Source of the DNA: Morchella semilibera
Lineage: Eukaryota > Ascomycota > Pezizomycetes > Pezizales > Morchellaceae
DNA length: 64,000 nt
Assembly (NCBI GenBank): GCA_009192285.1
Contig: WBVU01000015.1
Location: forward strand, 744,001 to 808,000
Direction of reading: 5' to 3'
Made by a program: the position numbers and the translations under genes. The notes under the pieces are model-generated. The model was not told the origin of the DNA, did not search any database, and saw only the letters and a list, made by a program, of their open reading frames with translations. Positions 12,395 through 24,845 of this stretch are shown here, in pieces. Positions within the stretch are counted from its first letter, which is position 1. The number at the start of each line of letters is the position of its first letter.

Positions 12395-13375
12395 GGCGCG
12401 GGTCGGAGTTAAAACTATCCTTGAAAAAAGAAAAAAGAAAAGGTCAGGGTTTTGTGGGGTAATGACCAGATGGCGTCTCGTTGTGGGTCTGGTATTTGCA
12501 TGAGTATCAAATACTCTAGTCTCACTCAGTGGACTGTTGCGTTCCGGGTATTCAGGGTACGGATTTGTATTCGCATTACGGCTATGCACCCTCAGCGCTT
12601 TGCGGAGTCTGAAGGTGCTTATTACCACCTAGGAATGAAGTTAATACCGGAGTGATCCAGGCTTGTAATAAATGTTTTACCAAAGTGCACGTTTCTGTGC
12701 CTTGATGCCTTGTGTCCAAATGCCGTAAAAAGCCAGACTCCGAAACTTGAATAGAGAACTTCCCTGATACCTGATACCTAAGGGCCTTCACCACCATTCC
12801 ATTAACCGCACCGGGTGTTCACCATAGATGCCGAGAACCCCTGTATATATATCCCAACCACAAACACTTCTAACACCTACATGCGGTATTGTAGTTCCTG
12901 ACCACGAACAGGTGTTCTAGCCCATGAACTATATATAAATGTATCTAGTAGTACCTGTACGTGATATACGTAGCTTGGCCTCTGGCAGAAATTACTGTTT
13001 CTGATCTATCAACAGTGCAAATTTATTATTAGATCATAATTAGTACTCTATATAACACTCCTGTAAAAATTCATCACGGCCGAATTAGTTATGATTGTGG
13101 CATGGGGTGTCGTGATGGGGTTCCGGTGTCGTCTTTGGTGAATTTTGAACGGAGCTGTCAATATTCATAGGATAGTATTAATAAAATAGGGTTAGGGCGC
13201 GGCTCAACCAGGGTCCAGCTTGAAGCTTTGAGGTGGCCTCAAGGAGGGCTGGGCGTTCTATATAAGTTCTAAATCTCAAGACCAAGATAACATACGTGAA
13301 ATAAACCACGACCACTGCCGCTACGACCCTATTGAGCAGGTCTCTCACGATTCGCAATTGAGCCAAAAGAATAAA
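12395..13375. other. Intergenic spacer before the glucosidase II beta gene
   Basis: About 1 kb between two plus-strand genes, AT-rich between 12840 and 13100. It must hold the terminator of the upstream gene and the promoter of the downstream one. No TATA box close to the start at 13376 or other clear element was identified. Confidence 0.5.
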
Positions 13376-15186
13376 ATGCGTCAAAACAACCTTCTCCTGC
13401 TCCTAACCTCCAGCGCGTCCGTCGCTATTGCCACGGCGCCCCGTGGGGTCTCCCCTGAAGGTAACCACCTAATCTATCCACACTTAGCAATTGCAAAGTA
13501 TACTAAAAAAAAAAAATTAAAATCAATACTTACCCTACAATATAGACGCGCGCCTCTACGCAGGCAGCACTTTCACCTGCCTTACACACCCGTCCATAAC
13601 TATTCCAAACTCCCAAGTAAACGATGACTTCTGTGACTGTCCCGATGGCAGCGACGAGCCGGGAACCAGCGCCTGCGCACATCTCGCTCATACGTCCCTC
13701 GCTATTCGAGGCTTCCATTGCCGTAACGACCAACACACTCCATCATACCTACCTCTGTCACGTGTCAATGATGGTGTTTGCGATTATGAGATTTGTTGCG
13801 ATGGTAGTGACGAGTACGCGCACGTCGGTGGAGTTTCCTGCAAGAATCGGTGCGCGGAAATCGGGGTCGCTGCGAGGAAGCTCCAAGCTGAGCGAGAAAG
13901 GCTGAGAGGCGATGGAATAAGAGGGTGGGCAGATCTAGTGAAGAGGGCACAAGTCATGAGGAAAGAGGCTGAAGATGAAGTTAAGTCGATAGAGGTGACT
14001 ATTGAAGGTGTTGCGGGGAAAGTCAAGGGGCTTGAGAGAGAGCTTCGGGCGGCGGAGGAGAGGGAGAGGAGACGGGTTGTCAAGGCACCTAAAGAGGGAG
14101 AGGGAGGGAAGGTGGGTGTTCTAGTTGGGGTTGCGAAAGAGAGGAGTGAAGAGTTGAGGGCTGGGCTGGAAAAGGTGAGGGAAGAAAGAGATGCGGCTTT
14201 TGAGAGGCTGAAGAAGGCCGAAATGATCTTGGCTGCCCTGAAGGAGGGATACAATCCCAACTTCAATGATGAGGGTGTTAAAACCGCCGTTAGGGCATGG
14301 GAGGAGTACCTTGCACAGGAGGAGACCTCCACCAAACTTAATGATGCCGAGGAGAGAGATCTGGACGAACTGTTGGGGGAAGACCCTGTCGACTGGGACG
14401 AATTCCTCGAAATCGAGGAGCCGCAGAGTAACAGTGAGAATAACCATGCTCCATTTTGAATCTTAGAATATATACTGATAAGCGTTCTGGATAGTGTATA
14501 ACTTCGAAGCTTACCTCCCTGAAAGCATTAAAGACTGGGTTAACGACAAACTCTACGACTTCCGTCAAATTCTTGTTGAGAATGGCATTCTTGCCCCGGC
14601 CCCGGACACCCCCGGTACAGAGTCCAAAGTCGTTGCTGCCGCCCGCGCTGCGCTCAAAGCCGCCGAGTCTGAGGAACGCGATAAGCGTGCACGCCTTACC
14701 GCCCTGAACGACGATCTGAACACGGCATATGGTCATAATGATGTTTTCCGCCCGCTCAAGGGTGAATGCATTGATGCCGACGTTGGCGAGTATAAGTACG
14801 AGTTTTGCTTCCATGGGAAGGCCCACCAGAAGTCACTCAAGGACTCCTCGAGCACATCGTTGGGAAGCTTTGCACGCATTGAGTACACGAAACCGGAAGA
14901 CATTGGCGGTCAGCATGGATTGTTTGACGCCGGGTGGGAGGAGGCACATGAGGAGGGTCTTAGTGGTGTAGTGTTAAAGTATGATAATGGACAGCAGTGC
15001 TGGAATGGGCCAAAGAGAAGCGTCAATGTCGGGCTGTACTGCAGCGCAGTGAATGAGCTCAGGAGCGTTAGAGAAGAGGAGAAGTGTGTATATAGGTTTG
15101 AGGTTGGGACACCCGCTGTGTGTGGTGATAACGCCGAGGCAACTAAGGAGGAGTCTGTGGAAGAGATGGTAAGAGATGAGTTGTGA
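13376..15186 (+). CDS. Glucosidase II beta subunit (PRKCSH/GTB1 family), 554 aa
   Basis: Non-catalytic subunit of ER glucosidase II, which trims the inner glucoses of N-glycans; the beta subunit retains the enzyme in the ER and presents mannose to it. Exons are 13376..13460, 13546..14433 and 14495..15186, with introns of 85 and 61 bp. Residues 1-20 are a signal peptide (NNLLLLLTSSASVAIA). Two LDL-receptor-A-like Cys/Asp motifs follow: VNDDFCDCPDGSDEPGTSAC and NDGVCDYEICCDGSDE. Next comes a long charged coiled coil, about 120-235. An acidic patch (DLDELLGEDPVDWDEF) precedes the C-terminal MRH domain, about 416-535, with mannose-pocket-type motifs QQCWNGPKRS and CVYRFEVGTPAVC. The C-terminus is RDEL, a KDEL-type ER retrieval signal. 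Length and domain order match the family well. The ATG at 13376 is chosen because it directly precedes the signal peptide. Confidence 0.95.
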
Positions 15187-17282
15187 GTTATTTAGTTAAG
15201 CACTTTCATTTTGGAAGTAAGCTACTCACATATAGTTTTTCTTCCTTGGTTGTTTTTTTTTTTCTTTTTTTTTTCTAGCTTGTCTTGTTGTATATCATGC
15301 TATGTCATGCGATAACTGCAAGGTGAAAAAAAAATAGATTATATTGCTGCTCCTCAATTTTCTGTGAGGAAAAACCTTGTTTTTATACTACAGTCAATTT
15401 AGTACCAATATCCATACCCCCCAATGCCCTGATCACAAGCTGTCACTCGGTACTGTGATGGTGTCCGTTTTTATATTTGAATTGTACAGCCGCGTTTAAA
15501 AGGACTTGGCACCCCCAGGCCAAATTATATAAGGCCCTTTCTGATTTTAAATTCTCCTATATTCGAGACCATAGTCAGAGAATGCTATTGCGGTCGTAAC
15601 TGAGCGATGGTTGTTGGTGGGCTACAATTCACGAACAGACTCAATGTAATAGGGTGCCAGGACTTTTCCGAACGTGGCTGTATATGGTAAAATATACGTA
15701 GCAGACTTAGTTATCATATCGATCAACCTTGGGTACAAGAGAGGTGTCTTATAGGCACGGTGCTCGGGGGCAATACCCATTACAACATCTGTGTTTTTTT
15801 TGCGATTGATTGGTTTGGTGTTGGTTGATAACTCCGTGTTTTCTGCGATATCAATCCTCTAGGAGCAGAGAGATAGGCCAGAGCTCACCCTCCTGTTGTA
15901 GTAATACAATGAGCCCCAAGAAAATGCCAGTCTAGAATCGTATTGACAATCGTTCGGCGGCACACATGTACGAGTTATCAATCGACCAACCAATTAACCA
16001 ACAAACAAACAAACAAACCAATCGGTCAATCAACGGCAACACTGATGGCATTGCAACGTAGTAAGTACGACCAAGTAGTTATTATCCAGTTACTTATATT
16101 TATTGAGGGTAATAGTCCCTATGGAACATGTATGTGAGACGACCCTTCTAGCTATGTAGGCCTAGGTGAATTAATTGATTCGTTCTCCAATACTTCTATA
16201 AAAGACTCTAAAGATTCATTTCTAGTATATTACAGAAATCCTTATTTACCACCCCTCACATATTGCCTTTTCTAATGATTTTTCTTTTACACGATTGTTT
16301 TTGTGCTTTTCGTAATTGATATATGTAAATTACCTATAGATACGAACATATTACCTATTTAATTACTAGATACACGCAAGTACCAAGACCCGAAATAGCT
16401 AGCAGCTCGGGTTTTATTCCCTAAGAATCTATTTCCTATTTTTCAAGGTCTACATACATGTAGTTATTATTTATTTATTTATTTATACTTCATCACATAC
16501 ATGTAGTCTAGTATTAGAAAGTAGCTTATGGAATAAATGATTTTTTTGGAGATTTATTTCTTATATTAAATGCATGCCCATCTTTGACTACATAGTGATT
16601 CCACAACAACAATTCTATGATCGTGTTCTTCATGATCCATCACTCGGCCGCGAACTTATTGCCCCGACCGATACTTCATACATGCACGCAGCCTAACAGA
16701 GGGTGTTTTTAATTTATTGTTTGTATAAAGCTTTTTGGTATGCATGATACTATTATCTCTAAATATACTCACAGAAGATGCAGTGAAAGGAGAGTAGCAG
16801 AGGGATGCTGGGAGGAGAGGACAACGGAAATTAAAAAAAGGGAAGATGGTGGGCTGGGAGATAATGATATTCTAGGTAATATAGAGAGCAGTAGTTCACG
16901 AGAAAATGGTCTCGTATTAATACCCCTTGAATCAGACTAATTTTCCGGATTTCTTTCACTTAGAGACCATTGATGTTCAGTACAATGATCCCTCGTTCGC
17001 CAGCTAGCCGCGCATATACTGACACTAGAGGTCCTCTAGGTGAGCATGAGATCCTTTCTTCATTTATTTGTATAATTATACCTACTCCTTATACGTGCAG
17101 GTAGTGCACTAATTGCCACCCTGGGCCAAACGCGGAAATTAGTCAGAATTTCAAGGCCTACATACATGTACATGTAGTTATTGGGTTCTTGTCCCCCACC
17201 TAGATCACTCTGGAAACTATCCAGTACTGGACTAGCCACAAGAGCCTTGGCATACAAACAGCTGCGAACGCTTATAATTATC
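15187..17282. other. Start of a 9.6-kb gene desert
   Basis: AT-rich DNA with T-rich runs right after the glucosidase gene (probable 3' UTR), an ACAA array (about 15998-16018), a TTTA array (about 16468-16487) and several TACATGTA motifs. Open frames are short and lack recognisable content. Confidence 0.55.
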
Positions 17283-17378
17283 TACATGTACCTGCGGTGA
17301 AATTAAGTATTGTCTCTCGCGGTAGCGTGGTTGCCAGCGCGGTTGGGACAATACTTAATTTCACCCCAAGTACATGTA
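17283..17378. mobile_element. MITE-like foldback element with TACATGTA ends
   Basis: A 96-bp near-perfect inverted repeat. The left arm 17283-17314 pairs with the right arm 17347-17378 at 30 of 32 positions around a 32-bp GC-richer loop. The inner arm is GGTGAAATTAAGTATTGTC and both outer ends are TACATGTA. Either TACATGTA belongs to the terminal repeat, or it is an 8-bp target duplication of this genome's commonest octamer. It has no coding capacity, consistent with a non-autonomous DNA element. Confidence 0.7.
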
Positions 17379-20300
17379 ACCACTATCACAATATATAATC
17401 ATTTGTTAAAGTTTGTCAACCCATCAATAGCTAGATATATCTATCGATCACAGGTAACACATATGTCGCTAAAATATGACTAGGGCGTTTAGTAGAAGTG
17501 TGAGTTTTGGGGATGAGGGGGATTACGGCTGCTCCCGGAGGAGGGTTGCATGCATGAGGTATAAATAAATAAATAAATAAATAATAGGGTGTGACTTTGG
17601 ATCGATTCTTGAGCTAGGAAAGACAAGTAACTCAGGAGAGTTTAGGACTAAGACATGAATCTGGATGATCCCCTGGCTCAATGATACGATAGAAATGGCC
17701 CCGCGTACGTACGTACGTTGTACTTCTTACGTACTATATATATATTATCTAATCATGAATATGATCAAGTCCGCAACAGCGCTATCAACTTATAGTTACA
17801 CGTACACGTATTGAACAATTATACAACCATAAGCTTAGCATTCTTGCGATGAGCCTTGGGGGGAGGTCTTCTCTTTGTGGGCTCAGTGATTAATTTAGCC
17901 AGTTGATACAGTGCAGGTATATATCTTCAACTTTTGGGTAGTCCCCCGCAAAAGGGTACTATTAATCTTACATGAATATCACTCGTTGGATTACCCATTG
18001 TTGACACAATTACATGTATCTAACCAATTTTATCTCGGGAGAGGAATCGATCAACACAAGACAAATCCCCTTTATGTGGACTGGGATGCATAAATGAGAA
18101 TAATGTCGGAATTATAATATTCGTCATCAGAAATGCTGTTTTATCAAAGACGCCCACTTATTGGCCGATGGGTATGATATATGATATTTGCTATACGCCA
18201 ACTAGAGTTGATCAGTGAACCCAAGGAATCACTCTTATAGGTGGTGGTATTGCATTATAGTGACCGATCTAAATGGGGAAAATCTCAGAGGAATTATTAA
18301 CACATTCTTATAATACGTGAGATTTATAACGAGTGGATATCTTGCGCCAACAAAAAGAAATCCTCTTTTAGGTGTATATACTTAATGCATCCTGCTGTTC
18401 TGGCTGTCTGGAGTGAGGAAATAGCCTTTATATTTCAGACCAGTACCGATTTAACATTGGTTCTTCGATCTTCATGCCCCCAACCCATGATACGCACCAG
18501 TGTTCGAATTACTAAATGAAGTTTTAGGATGGCAATGAGATACCGCAACATCCTGTTGGCATTTCAACTCATTTGCGGCCCATTGGGAACCAAATAATGT
18601 GTGTGCGCTATTTTCAGCGGGTTGGTTGGTCACATACTGCAAGAAAATATCAATTTGCGCCCTAGGTTCACTAATATGAATGACTAGATACTCCAGATAG
18701 TTGTCTTTAGAGTACGTGGAAGTCTTCGGATCCGGATATTTACACTTTTGAAAGATTAGCCACAGTCGAAAATTTCGAACTACGTGATAATCAGATATCA
18801 TAATATATCGAGATCGACGCTGCAGAGTTTAGGGTTGTTGTGTAGAGTAAGCAGCGTTTGGTTGCGACTATGTACATGTATGTACATGTACTTACATGTA
18901 ATTAACGCACGAGTACCTGCAGGGGACAAGGAGGTAACCGCATAACCGCAGGAGATAACCGCATACTGGATTCTAGTGCGTCACACAACATACAACTTCA
19001 ACATGTTCATCCCATCTTTGATGATGTGGTCACGGTAAGAACTATTAAACTGCCTTATTGTAGTCATTCAAAGTTAGTTTCTTATGAAGAATCCCTGCCG
19101 ACACATGTACTTAAAAAAGTTAATTCCTTGAGTTATCTGCAGAAAGAGGGATAGACCGTAATGATATTAGATAACAACAATGCGTTAACCAGTGAAAAAG
19201 ACTATCGATTATTCGAGCATCGGTGCTTGGAGGCGTTTGACTGGAGGCCGTTGATTTAAAACAAGCCTGGCTTTTAGCTATATCTGGGTGGTCCGTTCGG
19301 CTTGTTTCCATGAGCTCTCGTTCATGCTACTGTTCTCCTCAACACACACCTTTGGATAAGGGGTGGGGTGTATCCGTGCCAACACTTTAGTGTACTGAAT
19401 TCTCTATGTACCTTTGACGCTTAAACTTAAAACAATGTCGTGGGCTTGGAGTCTTATGGAAAGAAACTAGTAGCTGATTGACGGTCGAAACGGTTAGTGG
19501 AATCATTTAGATATCTAAAACGATGTAACAAGAGTAAAAGTGGTCTATGAAGGACAATTGAAGTAAATACATATAATAATAGGAGCCAAAATTTTCTAAA
19601 CTGAGAAAGACGAATAGAAAGGACAATATGGGCTGTCTCGAGACAGTTTTCTAAGGGCTTCCAATTCTGTATAATAGATAGCCGTAGTACACCCTGTAAG
19701 AATTCTGGCTGAGTGAGTGGGTGTCGTCCCATAGTACTAGGGTATTGCAACATTCACTTACCATCTTCTGATCACTTTCCCACATACCCAAGTACATGCA
19801 TACCCCCAAATCTTGAGAAACTGAGCGTGGAGAGATTCCCTTGTACCATATGATTACCCTCGAGGCCTCCAATATTAGTAATGGATAATACATCCAATAA
19901 TCCTCCGACAAGGTTAATGGGCTCACCAAAGAGTAAGACAGCACTAGCTGCACTTTAGATGATCAACCTAAATGTTCGTTGTTTGGAATGCCACGTCAAT
20001 AAGCTGGTTAGCGCAGGAATATATACTGCGATTTCGAACTGAGGATGAAAGATACAATTCACGTGATTTCTTGAGCGAAAAAAACCTCTGGTCCAGCACT
20101 CAAAAACTCTCCATCTATGCGTTCAGCAACCTATTTCATATTTCCAGCAATCAATTGTGTCCGATCAATTGAACGCTTGTTTTCCTGGCAACTGAAGCCC
20201 ATTCTTACCACCACAGTGGGTCTGTGGGACTGCACATTTAAACATTCATGCCTTCTCACTCGTTGCAGTGAAATAAGTGATTTTGTTGGACCCAGACAGG

Positions 20301-20990
20301 GAAATAGGGAAAGAAGGCCTGAACTTGTCTAGTCACTACGGTACATAACCCAAGAAAGATCTCTCTACTGACAATTTTATATTATTAACAGAGTACTTGG
20401 GAATGTGCTACTGGAAGGAACCCAGTAGGGACTGCGACAACTCCAACTATATATGCGCATTCTAGGCTTATCTGTTTCAAAGATCAGGCTACGTCATGGG
20501 TCGGAGGCGGAAGACCCGGTAACTATTGCTGTATTCTTCCTCATCTTTACAGTACCCCAACAGGACATCTAGTAACAGCCTTAGAGGATCGGTAGACCAG
20601 ACCCACAACCCCACACGATTCTCCCGCAGTAAGGTTTCATATGGCAGGCGGATTCAACATTGATCCACATAAATCCCCTAAGAAAGTTGGTATGACAAGA
20701 TGTTCGACGCGATCCAGGATAGGTGAATTGGATTTCTCTCTCTCAATCTTTGCTTCTCGCGTCTTGGAAACAACAAGGAGTTCTGTTTCTTGTGCCACGA
20801 GGCGCTGCTAAATCGGGAGATTGTGTGATGATCGCCTGTATGTTTTATGGGCTAAGTTGCGTACGTACACATGTGGGTACATCATGTATGTAGTATATGC
20901 CACTCTACACGTTTGCACCCGGATACTAGTCCCGTTATCATCTAATCAAAAGACAATTAATTTTGTGGAAGTTGAATTCATGTAGTATTT
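17379..20990. other. Gene desert, middle part
   Basis: No supported gene. It contains an AAAT array (about 17563-17583), an ACGT repeat near 17705-17717, clustered TACATGTA at 18870-18900, and only short random frames on both strands. Confidence 0.5.
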
Positions 20991-21026
20991 TTGATAAAGC
21001 TTTATCAACTTGAGCGCTAGCGCTCA
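20991..21026. repeat. Two adjacent perfect palindromes (18 bp and 16 bp)
   Basis: TTGATAAAGCTTTATCAA (20991-21008) and TGAGCGCTAGCGCTCA (21011-21026) are each perfect dyads, separated by two bases. One is AT-rich and the other GC-rich. Tandem cruciform-capable palindromes are unusual; possible roles are protein-binding sites or relics of a foldback. Confidence 0.85.
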
Positions 21027-23601
21027 TCTTCTTGACTGCAATCAATCCCTGCTCCTTCCAAATATTAATACTGATTTAGGCCTGAATAATAACCTATCGT
21101 GTGTAGGTTACGTGCATTGCCCATCACGTACTTGTTGACAGTGCCTTGAGGCGTACATGATCGATCGATCCTAAGTGTACAATGTCGCGCAAGTGAACCA
21201 AGGTGACTGCTCACACGGTCACGGTCCAACCGGCCGTTTCCGCGTTCGGCTCACTGAATCTCTAGTAGAAGTGATATGATGTACCGAAGACATCCATAGA
21301 GAGCCTCCCACTCGAAGCTGCATGCACGGCGCGAAAAATTTCGGAGAATTTCTTTTTTAAATGGAGTATATCCAAAAGATGCCCGGAGGAAACAATCCCG
21401 GGTACCCCTGTATGCTTGAAACAGATAGATAAAACTTCATGTATGTATGTTAGGTTAAGACTTTTCCTTCAATAGGAAGAGAAACGGGTGTTCAGCGACC
21501 CGCCAGGTTTTGAATTAAAATCTCAGTTCTGAGTCCACCAACTGTGGAAGCAGTATGAAAACTCATGAGGGTGCCCCACAAGAAGGTCCAATGCATTACG
21601 ACTTCATTTTATCTCAGTGGCAGTACTAATATCAAATGGCCACGGGCGGTCACCCTTAAGCCACAGAGGTTTAGCTGCATAGCATAGAATAGCGAAGCAA
21701 TGAATTTCAAAAAACGAGTGATATCGTGTGGCATGACCTGTCATACTGTTGTCAAGGTAGGGCGATATGTCGTTTAGGATTCAAGACCCAGGCCTTGGGG
21801 CCTTGATTATTGGATAACATGCAGAAAAACTAATGTGCAGAACTACAGACCTAGCATCAGCCCAAGCCATAAGAGCAGTAGCCAACAAAATAAATGCTTC
21901 TCAACCTCAAATCATGCTATTTAGATTTTATCTCCAGTCTCGCAAGATGGTGTGAGGTAAGACCAGAATGCCCTCCAAGGCAAGGTTGACGCAAGGAAGG
22001 TAGCTTGAGTCCCGCCTACCTGGGGTAAAGGGGAGTGTCGAATCGAGTCTTATAACGCATTTATTTGTATTGTGTGGAGTAAACGTAATCTCAAAGGTTT
22101 GTTTAAAGCAAGGGGTATGAGCGAAATATTGCTCTTCGTGCCGCCGACTACTATCTTGACATTTGACTTGAATTAGTCAATATCGTCGGGGTCGAGCTTC
22201 CCTGGAAAAAAATTCACTACCAAGTCTTAGCGAGTAGAAGGTCCCAAGGATCCGGCATCAATCTTTGCTAACGTTAATCAACGCCCATTTTCGTGACTAT
22301 CAGAGCCACTTGAACGGAACTCCAAGACCAAGAGGTCCACTAATTTCAAAGTGTGTAAATAACCTCTAAATGATTAACATTGTTTCTCTTGATGTAAAAA
22401 AATTCTGCGCCGGTCCTTGAGAGCTGCGAGCTAGAACTAAGGAGCTTTTAAGATCAGCCACATGTAATGCGAAGGTTCTTTCGCCAATCAAAAAAATTTT
22501 CCGGTAAAGTTGAAGTACACTTCTAGTATGAGTCGCTTGGATTTGCACACCTCTGGTACTTGGGGGCATTCTCCAAGGGCGTTTTTGAGATGATATTGAG
22601 AAGAGCCAGGGATCCTAGGGATCCGGCAGTGGGTTCCCTTTCTAATTCAAGTTGCATGTTAAACCCTTTTGGTCTATGCTCAGCCCCCACAGATAACGAG
22701 AAGGTATTGCACTTTCTTGAGGTGTTCCGCCTGTGGGATGCATTTTATTGAGTAGAATTTCCATGGCTTAGACTCTTGAATGAAGCAAAGGTAAGGTATG
22801 TCGGGCCTAAAGTTAGAAAGCTATTAGTATTGCTTCAAGCCTCGAGATGATGCCATGTGCGAAGATGGCTTTCGAAAATTTAAATAATTTTAGATCAGCG
22901 ATTGTGATCCCCACAGGACCCTTACCGACGTTTCCCAGTGAGGAAATGGATAGGTTCAACTCATAGAGTACTTGCCACAATTGCCATCTACTTGATAGCA
23001 CTGAGTTTGTACTCAATTATTTGTCCGAGGCCAGATGGGCAAAGCCGAGCCCGATCAAATCATCCCCGCTTCCAGCAAATATAATTCCGAAAATGTGTTA
23101 TAGCTCCATGTACTAAACACTGTAGTTAAAGGTTCTACTGTACCAGAAAGCGTAGTTGTGAGACTAGAAGGAAAAAACTCAATCCGGAATGTGAGCTGGG
23201 GAGGGGGGGTCAGTGATTCTTGCCCAATCGGACGCTTACCATCTATCACGTGAGCATCTCGTCATATAGGGCCGGGTAACATTAGTAATCATATGCACGC
23301 CAAGAATTATCGCTGACATAGGTACATCTCTCATGCATGAGCCTGCGAACTTCGTGGCACATTCAGGGTATTCTAGAGACTAGTCTGCTTACCCGGACGT
23401 CTTTACAGCCAGAATTTCGGCGCTAATGCATGAGAGAGATTCTTATGCGTCCAGGACATACAGATTAGTATATTGCATATTAGGAGATCTATTTGAAAGA
23501 TTACTAAGATTTGCTTCTTCTTGAGGGATACTTGCCGCGAGGATAAGTTTCCGCCACCACCTTTGTGTATATAAGCAGCCGCACAATTTTTTGTACAAGC
23601 G
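21027..23601. other. Gene desert, right part
   Basis: No supported gene. Short frames on both strands have no recognisable domains or consistent splice structure. A direct repeat of GGATCC flanking TAG lies near 22612-22626. Confidence 0.5.
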
Positions 23602-23702
23602 TACGGGGGTGAAGTTGGAACGCCGAAGACGGTAAGCCACAGCATTTACGGTGTAAAGTCACGCCAACTGATACCCTGGCCGTTCCAACTTCACCCCTCG
23701 TA
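23602..23702. mobile_element. Foldback element 1 of a tandem pair
   Basis: Inverted arms TACGGGGGTGAAGTTGGAAC at the left and the matching GTTCCAACTTCACCCCTCGTA at the right, with a one-base indel, enclose about 55 bp. The ends TACG...CGTA fit a TA target duplication as made by Tc1/mariner-type elements. The interior contains GGTAAGCCACAG, also found (as ATAAGCCACAG) in the neighbouring element, which suggests relatedness. Confidence 0.65.
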
Positions 23703-23708
23703 GGCTAG

Positions 23709-23831
23709 TACCGCAAAAGTCCGTTGGATAAGACCAGTCTATTCTCACGGCATAAGCCACAGAGAAATGGTGTGGCTTACGCTGCGAACCTGTAAAAAGA
23801 GACTGGTCTTACCCAACGGACTTTTGCGGTA
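23709..23831. mobile_element. Foldback element 2 of a tandem pair
   Basis: Arms of about 31 bp begin TACCGCAAAAGTCCGTTGG and end in the exact complement, with one mismatch in the first 31 bases. Inside is a second hairpin, ATAAGCCACAG against TGTGGCTTA. The element is 123 bp with TA at both ends, MITE-like and non-coding. It lies 6 bp after the previous foldback. Confidence 0.75.
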
Positions 23832-24845
23832 CACTGAGGTGGGTTTCTACGCTGCCCCTTTAACTACGCAGTACTACATTTACGCACTGTACCTACATGT
23901 TGTACTGTAGCTATAGGCACACCGGAGCCCTGTTGTATGTTCTGCGGATGGAAGTCCTTGACGGTGTCGAGATTTAAAAAAAGGGTTTCGAGGCTTCCCA
24001 AAGTAGGCGTTTATCTGATTTCTAGAATTTTCTACCATCTAATTTAGGTAAGGAGACTTATGATCGACTACTAAGCTTAAGGCCCCACACTTATGAACCT
24101 ACATTTAGGCGTTTGTGTTTGGTCACGTGACCGACGCTTTCTGAATTGATGCGCGAGAAAACGCCTAGATACTATTACAATTATTGGGGTAAATTTATAG
24201 ATTGGATTCTTTAAGTTTACACAACCTGCCGTAGCCGTAGCCATTCTAACTCATCCTACATAGAATTAAACTGCCGCTTACTTATAATGTTGGCAAAGTG
24301 ATACCATACATAGCTCAGGGTTTACTTGGTTGCAGCAGGTATAGCTGGGACAACGGCGAAGTTACGGCCAATAAAAACCAGCTCGCTTCTGGTTCACCTT
24401 ACTGTATCAGTCTGTATGTACTCTAGCCTACTTACATGTAGTCGACCTGATAGACTTCAAGGTTGGTAATCGGTATTTGGTGACATCAGTTGGAGGAGGG
24501 CAAAAGTTATCGATATGAAATCCACTGATCAGTAACTATCGGATGAAGAGTGCCGGTGGCCGAGCGAGGGTTTTTTCCTGAAATCTGATTGACGGAGATG
24601 ACGGGTTTTCCCTCATCCGCCCGCCTAGACATTCCACCTTGGCACAGAATGTGCATTATTTCTGACTCCGGCCCCACAGCAGGCACCTGGTGCTGCGGTA
24701 TTTCACGCTCTGCTGTCGTTATCCGGGACTCCGAAAAACGCCTTTGTTCACTTTATCTCATCGTCCTTCCCCTCCCCCACCCTTTCCAACGTTTTGTTTC
24801 TGAACAGGTTGGACTGAAGGTCTTTCGCACAAGCCTTGTATCAAG
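23832..24845. promoter_or_regulatory. Upstream region of the DUF2434 gene
   Basis: About 1 kb of non-coding DNA before the start at 24846. An in-frame-looking 90-codon frame (24589-24861) overlaps the start region but resembles nothing known. C/T-rich sequence at 24765-24785 may be part of the core promoter or leader. Confidence 0.35.

Noticed and set aside
24552-24625. tRNA-like start (GCCGGTGGCCGAGCGAGG)
   Set aside because: It recalls a Leu/Ser tRNA 5' half, but no T-arm (GGTTCRANNCC), anticodon arm or 3' acceptor complement follows.
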